Source: Microcoleus sp. AS-A8 (lineage in GTDB: Bacteria; Cyanobacteriota; Cyanobacteriia; Cyanobacteriales; Coleofasciculaceae). Taken from it: a stretch of DNA of 64,000 nucleotides. The stretch lies in NCBI GenBank assembly GCA_039962225.1, contig JAMPKV010000002.1, positions 62,001 to 126,000 of the forward strand, written 5' to 3'. Position numbers and translations under genes: made by a program. The notes beneath the pieces were generated by a model. The model was given only the letters and a program-made list of their open reading frames with translations, was not told where the DNA came from and searched no databases. Of the stretch, positions 7,667-18,165 are shown piece after piece; within the stretch, counting starts at the first letter, position 1, and each line of letters begins with the position of its first letter.

Positions 7667-10600
7667 CTACTGCACTGAACTCAACACTCTCTCTTCCACA
7701 ACATCAGGATTGGCTTCTGGAGTATCCGCCTCGGAAGGGGGTACAACTTGCCAGAATTGCGGCAGATACTCAGACCAGTGAGCTAAGATGGTCTTCGCTT
7801 TAGGGCTGCCGGTTCGCTCCGCATGAGATTGAATCAGCTCTTTGAGTTGCTGCTCACCGGCTGGCGTCATGACCCGTTGAATCTTGACAATTTCCCGATT
7901 GACTTTGTCCTTAAAACTACCTTCTTCATCCAGGAAGTAAGCCAGACCCCCTGTCATACCAGCACCGACATTGCGGCCTACATGACCTAAGACCACAATC
8001 ACGCCTCCAGTCATGTACTCACAACAGTGGTCGCCGGCTCCTTCAATCACCGCCTGACCTTTAGAATTGCGGACGCCAAACCGCTCACCGGCACCGCCAT
8101 TAGCAAACAGTACACCGCCCGTCGATCCATAGAGGCAGGTGTTGCCCACAATCACGTTTTGGGCAGGGTCGCAGGCTGCATCTGCGGGTGGCTTAATGAT
8201 AATTTCACCGCCGTGCATCCCCTTACCCACGTAATCATTGGCTTCACCCTCTAAGACGAGTGTCATGCCCGGAAGGTTGAACGCGCCAAAGCTTTGACCC
8301 GCTGCACCTTGGAAGGTTAAGGTAATTTGCCCCTCAAAGCCTGTATCACCATATTGCTTTGCGATCACACCGGCAACGCGTGTTCCTACGCTTCTGTCCG
8401 TGTTTACAACACCAACATTTCTGGTTACAGTCCCTTGGTTGCGAATCGCAGCCTGAATCTCAGCATCGGCAAGCAGTTGGTCGTCGAGTACAGGGCCATT
8501 ACTATGAACAGATTCATGATTGAGCCAGCTACGATTACTCTTGGTATCCGGTAACTGAGTTAGGCAATTCAAGTTCAGGGCATCCGTCTTCGCCAACTTG
8601 ATCCCCTCCCGTACCTTCAATAAATCAGCCCGACCGATCACTTCTGCCAATGAGCGATAACCCAGGCGTGCTAAGAGCGATCGCACTTCCTCCGCGACAA
8701 AGTAGAAGAAGTTGACCACATGCTCTGGGATTCCGGAAAAGCGCTTACGCAGTTGTTCCTGCTGCGTAGCCACACCCACAGGGCAGTTATTGGTATGGCA
8801 AATTCGCGCCATGATACACCCTTCAGCAATCATGGCTACAGAGCCAAAACCATATTCTTCAGCGCCCATCAAGGCTGCCATGAGTACATCCCACCCGGAT
8901 TTCAAGCCACCATCGGCTCTCAGGAGGACGCGATCGCGCAGTTGATTTTCCATCAATACCCGATGCACTTCCGTCACCCCTAATTCCCAAGGAGCGCCCG
9001 CATGTTTAATCGAACTTAGGGGAGATGCACCCGTGCCACCGTCATGCCCAGAAATTTGGATGATATCCGCATTCGCCTTAGCTACGCCAGCGGCTACCGT
9101 GCCAATCCCAATTTCCGCCACAAGCTTCACTGATACTTGGGCTTGAGGATTAATTTGGTGTAGGTCAAAAATGAGCTGAGCCAAGTCCTCAATCGAATAA
9201 ATATCGTGGTGAGGCGGCGGCGAAATCAAGGTGACTCCTGGCTTAGAGCGCCGCAGCATGGCAATGTAAGGACTAACCTTCTTACCCGGTAGCTGTCCCC
9301 CTTCTCCTGGCTTAGCGCCTTGAGCCATTTTGATCTCGATTTGCTTGCCATTCACCAAATACTCCGGTGTCACCCCAAAGCGACCGGAGGCTACCTGCTT
9401 AATCGTTGAACTCGCCGTATCCCCATTCCGTAACCCTTTGAGGTGAGGCAGGGTGGGAGACAGTCCGGCTTGATCAACATCATCCAGAACTTTGTAGCGA
9501 ATCGGGTCTTCTCCGCCTTCGCCAGAGTTGGATTTCCCGCCGATGCGATTCATGGCGATCGCTAAAACTTCATGGGCTTCCCGTGACAGTGCGCCCAGAG
9601 ACATCGCCCCTGTACAGAAGCGCTTGACAATTTCCTCGACAGGTTGTACTTCTTCAAGCGGAATTGGAGCGCGATCGCTCGTGAAGTCCAGCAAATCCCG
9701 CAGTGCCGTCACTGGACGCCCTGCCAAAGACTGCTTATACATCTCGTAATGGTCGTAGTCCCTGGTGGCTACTGCCTTGTGCAGTGCCTTCGACATTTCG
9801 GGACTGTTCATGTGATATTCCCCACCCGGACGGTACTGGACAAAACCAAAGTTTTCCAGTTTCTTCCCTGTCAATTCCGGGAAGGCTCGGCTGTGGAACG
9901 AGATGACTTCCTGCGCCAATTCAGCAATGCTTAAGCCACCCAAGCGTGAGGTTGTGCCTCTAAAGCCCAGATTCAATAAATCTGTGCCAATTCCAATCGC
10001 CTCAAAAATTTGAGCGCCCTGGTAAGACGACAGCAGCGAAATCCCCATTTTAGAGAGGATTTTCAACAATCCCCCTTCTACAGCCTTACGATAATTTTTC
10101 TGGGCTTGTTGTATCGTGAGGCTCTGGATTTTACCCCGTTCCATCAGTTTTTGAGTCTTCGGATCGGCCCACCACTGACGCACAGATTCCAACGCCAGAT
10201 ACGGACAAACGGCTGCCGCGCCATAGCCAATCAAGCAGGCGAAGTGATGGGTACTCCAACACTGTGCCGTATCCACAACTAGGGATGCCTTCATCCGCAG
10301 CCCTTGGTGAATCAGATGATGGTGGACGGCACCCACGGCTAGCATCGGGGGAATGTAGCTGTAATTTTCGCCAATTGAACCGCCGACTCTGTCGCTTAAA
10401 ATCAGAATCTTCTTCCCAGAAGCAACGGCTTGGGCGGCGTGATCGCATAAATTCCGCACAGCCACCTCCAGCCCTTGAGGGCCAGCCGTAATTTCAAATA
10501 AGGTTGAGAGTTCAGCCGTTTCAAACCCCGAAGCTTTCACCGCCTCTAAGTCCACCTCGTTGAGCATGGGCGTCTCCAGCTTTAACCTCCGGGCATACTC

Positions 10601-12382
10601 CGGCTTGGCATCTAAGAGATTCCCTCGTTCACCTAGGTGCATACTCAACGACATCACCAAACTTTCCCGCAGGGGGTCAATCGGTGGGTTAGTCACCTGG
10701 GCAAAGCGCTGCTTGAAGTAGTCATAGAGCAATCTGGGCTTATCCGATAGCACGGCTAAGGGAGTATCATCGCCCATGCAGAACGTGGGTTCCTTTGCTT
10801 CGATACTCATCGGCTCGATGATCAGATCAACATCCTCTGCCGTGTAGCCAAAGGCGGTTTGCTGGCGCAGTAATACCGATGTCTCTAACCGAGGGCTTTC
10901 GACGAAAGGTTGTGGCTGTAAAACAACACGGTGTTGTTGCAACCACTCTCCATAAGGCTTCCGAGTCGCAACCCGTTGCTTAATGTCCCAGTTTTTCAAA
11001 ATCTCGTGGCTTTCTAAGTCCACAGCAATCATCTGCCCTGGCCCTAGTCTCCCCTTTTCCACAATCTCGGCTTCGGGCAAGTCTACTACCCCGGCTTCTG
11101 AGGCGACGACCACATAGCCATCCCGTGTGATGCTGTAACGCGCAGGCCGCAGTCCGTTGCGATCCAGAGTGGCTCCCACAACATTGCCATCACTGAACAC
11201 TAACAGCGCTGGGCCGTCCCACGCCTCCTGAATTCCTCTGTAGTATTCGTAAAAATCAACAATTTCCGGATATTTCTCCAAATCCGGCTGATTTTGGTAC
11301 GCTTCTGGTACCATCATCATTAACGCTTCCATCGGGCTGCGCCCGGATTGCACCAATAACTCCAGTACGTTATCTAGCGTCGCGGAGTCACTGTTGTCGG
11401 GATTGACAATGGGCTTGAGGTCATCCAATTCGCTGGCTAATTCAGCGGGCGTGCTGAGTGCTGCCTCTTGAGCCTTGATTTCATCCTCCGTCGTTCTCAC
11501 GCCCCACAGCGGATGAGTTAAGTCAGCCTCACGAGCCATCATCCAGTTGATATTGCCCAACAGCGTATTAATTTCGCCGTTGTGTCCCAACAGCCGCATG
11601 GGCTGAGCCAGGGGCCATTTGGGCAGAGTGTTCGTACTAAAGCGTCGATGGTAGACGGCAAAGGGACTTTTGTAAGCTGGATTTTTCAAGTCCGTATAAA
11701 ACTCGCCCAGTACCTCTGAGCGCACCATCCCTTTGTAGACAATGGTGCGGCTGGAGAACGAACACACATAGAAATTGTCAGACCCTTTCACCGTATCGTC
11801 TGACTCTAACGCCTTACTAATGCGACGCATGGCCTTGAACAGAGCACGCTCCAGTTCATCTCCCTGCTTCGTTGGGGATAGAACAATCATCTGTTCAATT
11901 CGAGGTTCGTTCTCTTGTGCTTGTAAACCCAGAACCGAGTCTTTCACGGGTACGACTCGCCAGCCCAAAACGGTCAACCCCTCTTGCCCCAACACCTCTT
12001 CAACAGTGGCACGGGCTTTGTTGAGCAGAGCCGTATCTTTGGGCAGAAACAACATCCCTACTCCCAACTGTTCCTTGGGCGGCATATCTAGGTTTTGCTC
12101 GGCAAACCAAGGCTGCAATACCTCCCAGGGAATAGCGCTCATTAAACCCGCACCATCCCCAGAATCTTGATCGGCGCTACATCCTCCCCGGTGCTCTAAA
12201 CAACTGAGGGCAGACAAAGCCTGCTCAATCAGTTCGTGGGTGGCACTGCCGCCACAAGAGGCAATGAAGCCAACACCACACGCATCCCGTTCTTCTACCA
12301 ACCACCGTTGACCTGAATAGGGTTGAGCGCCCTGATTGCCTGAGTAACCTTGTTGATTGACCTTGATGCTCCTGTTATTCAT
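7667..12382 (-). CDS. glsF: Ferredoxin-dependent glutamate synthase (Fd-GOGAT)
   Basis: Makes two glutamates from glutamine and 2-oxoglutarate with electrons from reduced ferredoxin, the main ammonium-assimilation partner of glutamine synthetase. About 1571 residues. The N-terminal glutamine amidotransferase domain begins at Cys in [10 protein letters not shown], so the preceding residues are a propeptide. The FMN/3Fe-4S synthase domain shows the cluster motif C-x5-C-x4-C in [15 protein letters not shown]. The C-terminal beta-helix ([16 protein letters not shown]) is present. [17 protein letters not shown] and overall resemblance to the plant enzyme favour GlsF over NADPH-type GltB. I chose ATG 12382; an in-frame GTG at 12394 is the alternative, and neither has a clear ribosome site. 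Confidence 0.9.
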   Translation of the reverse strand: MNNRSIKVNQQGYSGNQGAQPYSGQRWLVEERDACGVGFIASCGGSATHELIEQALSALSCLEHRGGCSADQDSGDGAGLMSAIPWEVLQPWFAEQNLDMPPKEQLGVGMLFLPKDTALLNKARATVEEVLGQEGLTVLGWRVVPVKDSVLGLQAQENEPRIEQMIVLSPTKQGDELERALFKAMRRISKALESDDTVKGSDNFYVCSFSSRTIVYKGMVRSEVLGEFYTDLKNPAYKSPFAVYHRRFSTNTLPKWPLAQPMRLLGHNGEINTLLGNINWMMAREADLTHPLWGVRTTEDEIKAQEAALSTPAELASELDDLKPIVNPDNSDSATLDNVLELLVQSGRSPMEALMMMVPEAYQNQPDLEKYPEIVDFYEYYRGIQEAWDGPALLVFSDGNVVGATLDRNGLRPARYSITRDGYVVVASEAGVVDLPEAEIVEKGRLGPGQMIAVDLESHEILKNWDIKQRVATRKPYGEWLQQHRVVLQPQPFVESPRLETSVLLRQQTAFGYTAEDVDLIIEPMSIEAKEPTFCMGDDTPLAVLSDKPRLLYDYFKQRFAQVTNPPIDPLRESLVMSLSMHLGERGNLLDAKPEYARRLKLETPMLNEVDLEAVKASGFETAELSTLFEITAGPQGLEVAVRNLCDHAAQAVASGKKILILSDRVGGSIGENYSYIPPMLAVGAVHHHLIHQGLRMKASLVVDTAQCWSTHHFACLIGYGAAAVCPYLALESVRQWWADPKTQKLMERGKIQSLTIQQAQKNYRKAVEGGLLKILSKMGISLLSSYQGAQIFEAIGIGTDLLNLGFRGTTSRLGGLSIAELAQEVISFHSRAFPELTGKKLENFGFVQYRPGGEYHMNSPEMSKALHKAVATRDYDHYEMYKQSLAGRPVTALRDLLDFTSDRAPIPLEEVQPVEEIVKRFCTGAMSLGALSREAHEVLAIAMNRIGGKSNSGEGGEDPIRYKVLDDVDQAGLSPTLPHLKGLRNGDTASSTIKQVASGRFGVTPEYLVNGKQIEIKMAQGAKPGEGGQLPGKKVSPYIAMLRRSKPGVTLISPPPHHDIYSIEDLAQLIFDLHQINPQAQVSVKLVAEIGIGTVAAGVAKANADIIQISGHDGGTGASPLSSIKHAGAPWELGVTEVHRVLMENQLRDRVLLRADGGLKSGWDVLMAALMGAEEYGFGSVAMIAEGCIMARICHTNNCPVGVATQQEQLRKRFSGIPEHVVNFFYFVAEEVRSLLARLGYRSLAEVIGRADLLKVREGIKLAKTDALNLNCLTQLPDTKSNRSWLNHESVHSNGPVLDDQLLADAEIQAAIRNQGTVTRNVGVVNTDRSVGTRVAGVIAKQYGDTGFEGQITLTFQGAAGQSFGAFNLPGMTLVLEGEANDYVGKGMHGGEIIIKPPADAACDPAQNVIVGNTCLYGSTGGVLFANGGAGERFGVRNSKGQAVIEGAGDHCCEYMTGGVIVVLGHVGRNVGAGMTGGLAYFLDEEGSFKDKVNREIVKIQRVMTPAGEQQLKELIQSHAERTGSPKAKTILAHWSEYLPQFWQVVPPSEADTPEANPDVVEERVLSSVQ

Positions 12383-12394
12383 CTGATGATTCAC

Positions 12395-13201
12395 GATTTT
12401 TAGGGATACAAATTTACGGATTGAATGCTGTTGAGTTGGTAGTTGATTCTTAGTTCACTTTTACAAAGCCTATTGAAAAATTAGAAACATTGGCCTTAGT
12501 GGGTCAATCTACTGACTCTATGGGGAAGCCTACAGGAATACTCTTGGGGTGAGGAGTTGATGAACTCTAGGTTGGCGGCTAACATCAACGCTGAATCCTC
12601 AACTTTACAATCGAGGCAATTCAACCTAGAGGCTTGACGAGCAGACCGATCTGAGTGCTTCAATGGTCTAAGGAGTGTAACCCACTTACCGAATGGCGAG
12701 AGGGGAGAGCGGAGTTAGCGCTTCGAGAAATACTCTTAAAACCTCATGGAGACACCGACATCTGCCTTTCTTGACAGAGTAGAAATCTTACTAGGAAATC
12801 CTCTACTCTAGCAATCCCCGATTTTAGGCCGCGCTATTGTAACTTTAACTACAGAATTTTCCAGGAATTTCTGTAATACGGCTCAACGCGATTGAGCCAG
12901 CAGCGATTAAAGGTTTTTGGGCAACGCTGTGTCACTAGCCGTCCCTGTGCCGGAAATATAGTGTCCTCTCCTGTATTGGTAAAGACAACAAGACAACAGG
13001 AACGCGAATCTTCCCTGTTGCGTGAGCAATTTCCCACTTGGAGCAGTAAAGTTCAACCCCAGTTGGGGCCTCACTTCTTATTATGAGGCTCAACCTCAGA
13101 AGGTGAGCGCCCTAAAGTCATTATTTCTTGATATGCTGCCCAAGACTTCACTTCAATGATTGACTTCTACAGACCCCAATCTTGGTCAAAGAGGCTAGTG
13201 G
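12395..13201. other. Long divergent spacer upstream of glsF with NtcA-type site and hairpins
   Basis: About 800 bases between divergent genes. Besides the NtcA-type motif listed separately, the plus strand has hairpins: GGCTCAA/TTGAGCC (12880-12898), CAACAGG/CCTGTTG near 12990-13020, and GCCTCA/TGAGGC (13068-13089) preceded by CCCCAGTTGGGG. Two overlapping short frames on opposite strands (12849-13037 and 12892-13086) are not convincing genes. The structured stretch could be a leader or a small RNA. Confidence 0.4.
12839..12852. promoter_or_regulatory. NtcA-type binding site (GTA-N8-TAC)
   Basis: GTAACTTTAACTAC fits the palindromic consensus of NtcA, the nitrogen regulator of cyanobacteria. 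It lies 457 bases upstream of the chosen glsF start and about 350 bases upstream of the plus-strand gene. On the plus strand a TAATAC hexamer begins 21 bases after the site, the spacing of NtcA-activated promoters. On the minus strand TAN3T hexamers lie at 12 and 28 bases, which is less fitting. The motif is short and could occur by chance. Confidence 0.4.
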
Positions 13202-15340
13202 ATGAGCAAAAGAGCAAGACCCGAAAAGAGACGTACCGAGTACATCGTTTGGACAACGATTTCTAAGCGCACCCTTGTCCTTTTTATACTATCCCTTGTT
13301 GGCTCATCTCTCGCCTTCGCCAGTACCAGCCTCGAAACTCGTGATCCGTCACTCTTACACAGCCATGAAACGAGGCTCAACCCGCCTGCCGTTGTTGCTA
13401 AGGCCACACTCCCTCCTCCTCAGGTGGATTTTTTGTCTGAGGGTTCGCCTTTGGTCACCCCGCACAACATCCGCTCTGTTGTGGATAAGCCGCCGTTGAG
13501 CGAGCTTTCACCTGTTTCTGAGAAGGCCGTTACGGTTCGTACACCGGAAACGCCGATCGCTGCCCGCTCAGTTTCAATTTTATCACAAGGGGCATCGAAG
13601 GGCGCTCGCCAGGGTACTCAGGTGTCTTTAAATGGTCGGGTCTATAAAGTGGCCTGGAGGCAGTGGCAAGTGGGTGCATCGGTTCGCACGGCTATCAGCG
13701 ATGTAGGTGTGATGCAAAGCTTGGGGCTGGAATTGTTAAGTACTAAGGATTGGACACGACAACCGATACAGTGGTTTTCAGACCCAACCCGAACACCACT
13801 GGTTCTGGTCACGCAACGGGATGCGGTTTATCGTTATCTCGATGTGAGCGATTTTGCCAAAATTGCCGGTTTGCGACTAAAAGTAACGGGCGATCAGCTA
13901 CAGATTACTTCGGTGCCTGCGCGATTAAAAAATATTCAACAAGGAACTCAGGCTTGGGGTTCGCGGATTGTCATCGATCTAGACCGCCCAACGCCCTGGC
14001 AAGTCAGCGATGGCGTCACCGAAGGGGTGATTACCCTAGATGCCTCAACTGACCCTTCCCTAATCGAGCGCTTTCAGGCTCCTCCACCTCAGCCACCTCA
14101 GCTACCTCAGCCGATGCAAGAGGTTGAGGATATAGCTCCTGTGCCTGTTCAGCCTCCCAGCAATTTGCCTGTTTTTCGCGTGGAAAACGGTCAAAACCAA
14201 ACCACAATTCGCGTTCAGATTCCAGCCGGTCAGCGAATACAAGTTTTCAGTGTTCCTAAGCCTAATCGCTTAGTGATCGACCTTCGACCCGATGCCCTAA
14301 TGGAGAAAGAAATCCTTTGGGCACCAGGAATCCGGTGGCGTCAGCAATATGTGAATTTAGGCGACTCCCGATTTCCCGTCGTATGCCTAGAAGTTGACCC
14401 AAAAGCTAACCGGATGAGCTTTAGACCGATCTGGAGCAATCGCATGACCCAGGTGGGAACCACTCCACTGATCCAAATGGCTCCTTCGTGGCAAGCTGCT
14501 GCGGCAATTAACGCTGGCTTTTTCAATCGCAAAACTCAATTCCCCTTGGGAGGCATTCGTCGCGATGGTCGTTGGTTTTCTGGACCGATTCTCAATCGAG
14601 GTGCGATCGCTTGGAACGATCAGGGGCAATTCAAAATTGGGCGTCTCAGCCTGCAAGAAATTTTGGCAACCTCAACGGGGATGAATCTACCCGTCCTTTT
14701 CCTCAATAGTGGCTACGTCAAAGCGGGCATTTCCCGTTATACCCCGGAGTGGGGACCGACCTACACGCCGCTTACGGATAATGAAATCCTTGTTTATGTG
14801 CAAAACAACCAAGTTACAGGTCAGCTTCCAGGAGGGATGACGGGTCAAACCGCTTTTCCTATCCCCAGCGATGGCTACCTCTTGACTTTAAGGGGCGATG
14901 GCACTGCTGCGGCTGGTTTTCTCAACGTGGGAGAACCCGTGAGCCTTGGGCAGGGGACTAGCCCCACTGACTTCGCGACTTACCCCCAAATCTTAGGGGC
15001 TGGCCCTGTGCTTTTAGAAAATCGACAAATTGTCTTGGATGCCAAAGCGGAGCAATTTAGTGATGCTTTTAGTCAACAAATGGCGATTCGGAGTGCGATC
15101 GGCACCACCGCATCTGGCACTGTGATCATTGCGGCTATCCATAGTCGGGTCGGTGGACGAGGTCCTTCTTTAGCCGAAACAGCTCAGTTGATGCAGCAGA
15201 TGGGAGCGATCGATGCCCTCAATCTCGACGGTGGCAGCTCTACTGGACTTTATCTAGGAGGTCAACTTCTGGATCGGTCTCCTTCTACAGCCGCCCGTGT
15301 TCACAATGCCTTAGGACTTTTTCTTGCGCCCGCACCCTAG
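13202..15340 (+). CDS. Secreted phosphodiester glycosidase-like (NAGPA domain) protein
   Basis: 712 residues. A hydrophobic N-terminal segment (LVLFILSLVGSSLAF, about 25-39) serves as signal peptide or anchor, followed by a low-complexity proline-rich stretch. Middle regions contain SRIVIDLDRPTPW and NRLVIDLRPDAL, resembling AMIN-type beta modules. The C-terminal part from about residue 430 is a NAGPA-type phosphodiester glycosidase domain: AAINAGFFN, GGIRRDGRW, GRGPSLAETAQLM, and the diagnostic ALNLDGGSSTGLY. In mammals this fold uncovers mannose-6-phosphate; bacterial relatives are thought to act on cell-wall or surface glycans. The exact substrate is unknown. A run PPPQPPQLPQP links the two halves. 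Confidence 0.85.
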   Translation: MSKRARPEKRRTEYIVWTTISKRTLVLFILSLVGSSLAFASTSLETRDPSLLHSHETRLNPPAVVAKATLPPPQVDFLSEGSPLVTPHNIRSVVDKPPLSELSPVSEKAVTVRTPETPIAARSVSILSQGASKGARQGTQVSLNGRVYKVAWRQWQVGASVRTAISDVGVMQSLGLELLSTKDWTRQPIQWFSDPTRTPLVLVTQRDAVYRYLDVSDFAKIAGLRLKVTGDQLQITSVPARLKNIQQGTQAWGSRIVIDLDRPTPWQVSDGVTEGVITLDASTDPSLIERFQAPPPQPPQLPQPMQEVEDIAPVPVQPPSNLPVFRVENGQNQTTIRVQIPAGQRIQVFSVPKPNRLVIDLRPDALMEKEILWAPGIRWRQQYVNLGDSRFPVVCLEVDPKANRMSFRPIWSNRMTQVGTTPLIQMAPSWQAAAAINAGFFNRKTQFPLGGIRRDGRWFSGPILNRGAIAWNDQGQFKIGRLSLQEILATSTGMNLPVLFLNSGYVKAGISRYTPEWGPTYTPLTDNEILVYVQNNQVTGQLPGGMTGQTAFPIPSDGYLLTLRGDGTAAAGFLNVGEPVSLGQGTSPTDFATYPQILGAGPVLLENRQIVLDAKAEQFSDAFSQQMAIRSAIGTTASGTVIIAAIHSRVGGRGPSLAETAQLMQQMGAIDALNLDGGSSTGLYLGGQLLDRSPSTAARVHNALGLFLAPAP

Positions 15341-15378
15341 TGGTCTTCGCATCAGTGTTGATGGATAGCAATATTCAA

Positions 15379-15400
15379 AAGCTTTAAACAATTAAAGCTT
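15379..15400. repeat. AT-rich perfect inverted repeat
   Basis: AAGCTTTAA and TTAAAGCTT flank a four-base loop 40 bases after the stop of the phosphodiester glycosidase gene and about 205 bases before the next gene. There is no long T-run, so it is a weak terminator candidate or a regulator site. Confidence 0.4.
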
Positions 15401-15605
15401 ATTTAAAGTCAACGCTTTATATTGTGAAGACTTGTTATAAATTAACCCCAAAGAGCCGCTTATAGATGACCAGAACCAGAAGGCATTTGCTATGTTGGAT
15501 TGTGATTGGGTCGCTCTGTTTTTACTAATCTGGCAATAGTGCAATAGTAGTACCCGACAAACAAGTTTTCCCCCGACTTTATAGCCGTTCTCAGGAGAAA
15601 AAAGT

Positions 15606-16034
15606 ATGGTTCAGTCTCAAGACGTTTCTCAAGTCCCGGCACTTCCCTTACCCACCTCAATAACGGCTGAACGTGTTGCCGCGACAGAGCTGCGACCTTG
15701 GGGTTCATTCACGGTTCTGGAAGAAGGACGAGGCTACAAAATTAAGCGAATTGAAGTCAAGCCCGGTCATCGACTCAGTTTGCAAATGCATTACCATCGG
15801 AGTGAACACTGGATTGTCGTTAGCGGTACCGCTAAGGTCATCTGTGGAGATGACGAATTGGTTATTCACCAAAATCAGTCTACCTATGTCCCCCAAGGTA
15901 ATATGCACCGACTTGAGAATCCAGGGGTTATTCCCTTAGTCTTAATCGAGGTTCAAAATGGAGAATATCTCGGAGAAGACGATATTACGCGATTTGAAGA
16001 TGACTACGCCCGTAGTAAGGCTCAACAGCAATAG
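15606..16034 (+). CDS. Cupin-type mannose-6-phosphate isomerase domain protein
   Basis: 142 residues with the ribosome site AGGAGAA upstream. The sequence matches the C-terminal type II phosphomannose isomerase cupin: WGSFTVLEEGRGYKIKRI, PGHRLSLQMHYHRSEHWIVVSG with the metal-binding histidines, and VPQGNMHRLENPG. In bifunctional enzymes this unit follows a mannose-1-phosphate guanylyltransferase; here it is alone, as is common in cyanobacteria. It interconverts mannose-6-phosphate and fructose-6-phosphate, feeding GDP-mannose and so surface polysaccharide. It is followed by a strong intrinsic terminator. Confidence 0.9.
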   Translation: MVQSQDVSQVPALPLPTSITAERVAATELRPWGSFTVLEEGRGYKIKRIEVKPGHRLSLQMHYHRSEHWIVVSGTAKVICGDDELVIHQNQSTYVPQGNMHRLENPGVIPLVLIEVQNGEYLGEDDITRFEDDYARSKAQQQ

Positions 16035-16185
16035 TTAGTGTGCCAGAGTGGACAACCAATAAGTAGGCTAGAACTTGTGGATGTTTGCTGATGTTCACTG
16101 ACGGCTTAGGGCAGGTTTGTCAACCGACAACTGAATGTAAAATTCAGCTCAACTGAGAATTGATGACTCTTAGATAGGTAGTGTT

Positions 16186-16216
16186 AAAGAGAGGGGGCTT
16201 AATGTCCCCTCTTTTT
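16186..16216 (+). terminator. Intrinsic terminator after the cupin gene
   Basis: AGAGGGG (16190-16196) pairs with CCCCTCT (16206-16212) around a nine-base loop, followed by TTTT. It lies about 150 bases after the stop codon at 16034. The remaining spacer to 16348 shows nothing further. Confidence 0.8.
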
Positions 16217-16348
16217 ACGTGATAATATGTCAACCTTACGGCAATAGGACTTACACGGTGTAACGATAGCTCAAGAGTTTGAGAGGCTTCACGCTCACTG
16301 TGAATAAGTCCAGGGCTATAGGCTTATCTGCGATGTAGGTGTTACCTG

Positions 16349-16696
16349 ATGATTAATCTGAGTGAAGCGGCTATTGGTGAAATAAAACGTTTACAGTTGA
16401 GGCGTCACAAACCAGAAGCACGATTACGCCTGGGTGTTCAAAAAGGAGGGTGTACTGATCTGTACTACACGATTGACTTTGAGGAAGCACCCAAGTCTGG
16501 CGATCGCGTCTATGAGTGTGGCGATATTTCTATAGTGGTCGATGAAGTAAGCTTTAACTACATCAGTGAGCTAACACTGGATTACTCAGAAGATCTGATG
16601 GGAGGTGGGTTTCGCTTTCATAATCCGAACGCTGTAGAAAGCTGTGGTTGTGGCAACTCCTTTCGAGTCGCGTCAGACGTGTCCACACAACCCTAA
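16349..16696 (+). CDS. A-type iron-sulfur cluster carrier (IscA/SufA/HesB family)
   Basis: 115 residues, the normal length. Carries the three invariant cysteines of A-type carriers: one in QKGGCTDLYY (about 36) and the pair in ESCGCGNSF (about 100 and 102), which bind a 2Fe-2S cluster or iron for delivery to apoproteins. The fold signature EVSFNYISELTLDY followed by GGGFRFHNPNA is intact. It stands alone upstream of the str operon, without other isc/suf genes; a cysteine desulfurase occurs at 28-29 kb. Which of the cyanobacterial paralogues it is cannot be decided here. Confidence 0.9.
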   Translation: MINLSEAAIGEIKRLQLRRHKPEARLRLGVQKGGCTDLYYTIDFEEAPKSGDRVYECGDISIVVDEVSFNYISELTLDYSEDLMGGGFRFHNPNAVESCGCGNSFRVASDVSTQP

Positions 16697-16772
16697 CCTT
16701 CCCAATTTAGGGTTGTCTCCCACATTGAGGAAAAGCAAAGGAAGACTTGCTTCCCAAATTTTGCGGCTTTCG

Positions 16773-16802
16773 TTGACATTACACTCGAAAGTTAGATATA
16801 GT
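16773..16802 (+). promoter_or_regulatory. Probable promoter of the str operon
   Basis: TTGACA (16773-16778) and TATAGT (16797-16802) with an 18-base spacer, about 60 bases ahead of the rpsL start. This is close to the sigma-70 consensus and oriented toward rpsL. Confidence 0.55.
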
Positions 16803-16862
16803 TAGAATTTGTCAATACTTAAACAGTTAAACCGTTTAAGGGAGCTGTACACGCCTTAACTC

Positions 16863-17240
16863 ATGCCCACTATCCAACAGCTCATTCGGAGCGAACGCGC
16901 CAAAGCTAAGAAGAAAACTAAGTCGCCTGCACTCAAACAATGCCCGCAGCGTCGTGGTGTTTGCACCAGAGTCTATACGACAACACCGAAGAAACCCAAC
17001 TCAGCCTTGCGGAAAGTGGCAAGAGTCCGTCTGACTTCGGGTTTTGAAGTGACTGCTTATATTCCAGGGATCGGTCACAACCTACAAGAACACTCGGTTG
17101 TGATGATTCGGGGCGGTCGTGTTAAAGATTTGCCTGGAGTGAGATACCACATTATTCGAGGAACCTTAGATACCGCAGGCGTTAAAGATCGGCGTCAAGG
17201 ACGTTCTAAGTACGGAACTAAACGTCCTAAGGCTAAGTAA
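16863..17240 (+). CDS. rpsL: 30S ribosomal protein S12
   Basis: 125 residues with the invariant S12 features: MPTIQQLIR at the start, [20 protein letters not shown] containing the decoding-site Lys where streptomycin-resistance changes map (TPKKPNSA), and [20 protein letters not shown] with the second resistance site. Lysines are in the wild-type state. First gene of the str operon; separated from rpsG by about 290 bases containing hairpins, an unusually wide gap. Confidence 0.98.
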   Translation: MPTIQQLIRSERAKAKKKTKSPALKQCPQRRGVCTRVYTTTPKKPNSALRKVARVRLTSGFEVTAYIPGIGHNLQEHSVVMIRGGRVKDLPGVRYHIIRGTLDTAGVKDRRQGRSKYGTKRPKAK

Positions 17241-17293
17241 GATAAAAGTCTATCTTTCCTGAATAACTCGTGAAAATAGTTTGAACGTTCTCC

Positions 17294-17342
17294 AACCTCA
17301 TTAGAGGTTTCAGCTATCCTGAATAAGGAGAGCTTTTTTTCC
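17294..17342 (+). terminator. Tandem hairpins between rpsL and rpsG
   Basis: The first hairpin is AACCTC/GAGGTT (17294-17309, four-base loop). The second is AGCTATCCT pairing with AGGAGAGCT (one mismatch, loop GAATA), followed by seven T's (17334-17340). The second is a good intrinsic terminator or attenuator inside the operon. Confidence 0.6.
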
Positions 17343-17531
17343 TGCCGTAGGAGTACTTGATAGAAGTAAAACCTTGGCAAGATGGGGAAAATTCAGCAGG
17401 TCAAAGATATTGACGACTTCAAGCTGAAAAAACCCGAAACTTGAGAATTTTGGAGTACCTTGCACCTTCAAGGTATGATTCTGTCCCTGTGTAACTCTTC
17501 AACTATCGCTATTATTTCTTAAGGGCTTACT

Positions 17532-18002
17532 ATGTCTCGTCGCACAGTTATCAAAAAGCGTCCTATCCCTCCTGACCCGGTCTACAATAATCGCTTGATC
17601 AGTATGATGGTGCGGCGGATCATGCGTCATGGCAAGAAATCTATTGCCAATCGAATTATTTATGACGCCATGAAAATCATTGAGGAACGGACGGGTAACG
17701 ATCCTCTGGATACATTTGAAAGCGCCGTGAAAAATGTAACACCGTTGGTTGAGGTGAAAGCTCGCCGGGTAGGCGGAGCAACTTATCAAGTGCCGATGGA
17801 AGTTCGCTCTGAACGGGGAACAACTTTGGCGTTACGTTGGTTGATCCGATTTTCCAGGGAAAGAGGGGGTCGTTCCATGGCTAGTAAGTTAGCCAATGAA
17901 TTGATGGATGCCGCTAACGGAACCGGAAATGCGATTCGCAAGCGTGAAGAAACACATAGGATGGCAGAGGCCAATAAAGCTTTCGCCCACTATCGGTACT
18001 AA
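17532..18002 (+). CDS. rpsG: 30S ribosomal protein S7
   Basis: 156 residues, start [16 protein letters not shown]. It is full length, with the helical RNA-binding core ([50 protein letters not shown] at the C-terminus). Nucleates assembly of the 30S head by binding 16S rRNA. Second gene of the str operon; fusA follows after about 160 bases. Confidence 0.98.
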   Translation: MSRRTVIKKRPIPPDPVYNNRLISMMVRRIMRHGKKSIANRIIYDAMKIIEERTGNDPLDTFESAVKNVTPLVEVKARRVGGATYQVPMEVRSERGTTLALRWLIRFSRERGGRSMASKLANELMDAANGTGNAIRKREETHRMAEANKAFAHYRY

Positions 18003-18165
18003 TTACTGAACTCTGGCAACAGGCTTGTGATGCCTGTTCGACAGCGTGGGGGGCGGGTTTGTCGGCGACTCAAGTCCGCAAATCACTAAAAATTTAATCA
18101 AAGTATAGAATTGTAAAGAGATAGCAACGTGTTAAAGACTGGCGGCAGAGAGGAAGGAGGTAGCT

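Noticed and set aside
12395-12840. Glutamine riboswitch upstream of glsF
   Set aside because: The characteristic conserved core of the glnA RNA motif was looked for on the minus strand and not found.
12849-13086. Overlapping short frames on both strands
   Set aside because: They coincide with inverted repeats, which produce open frames on both strands by symmetry.
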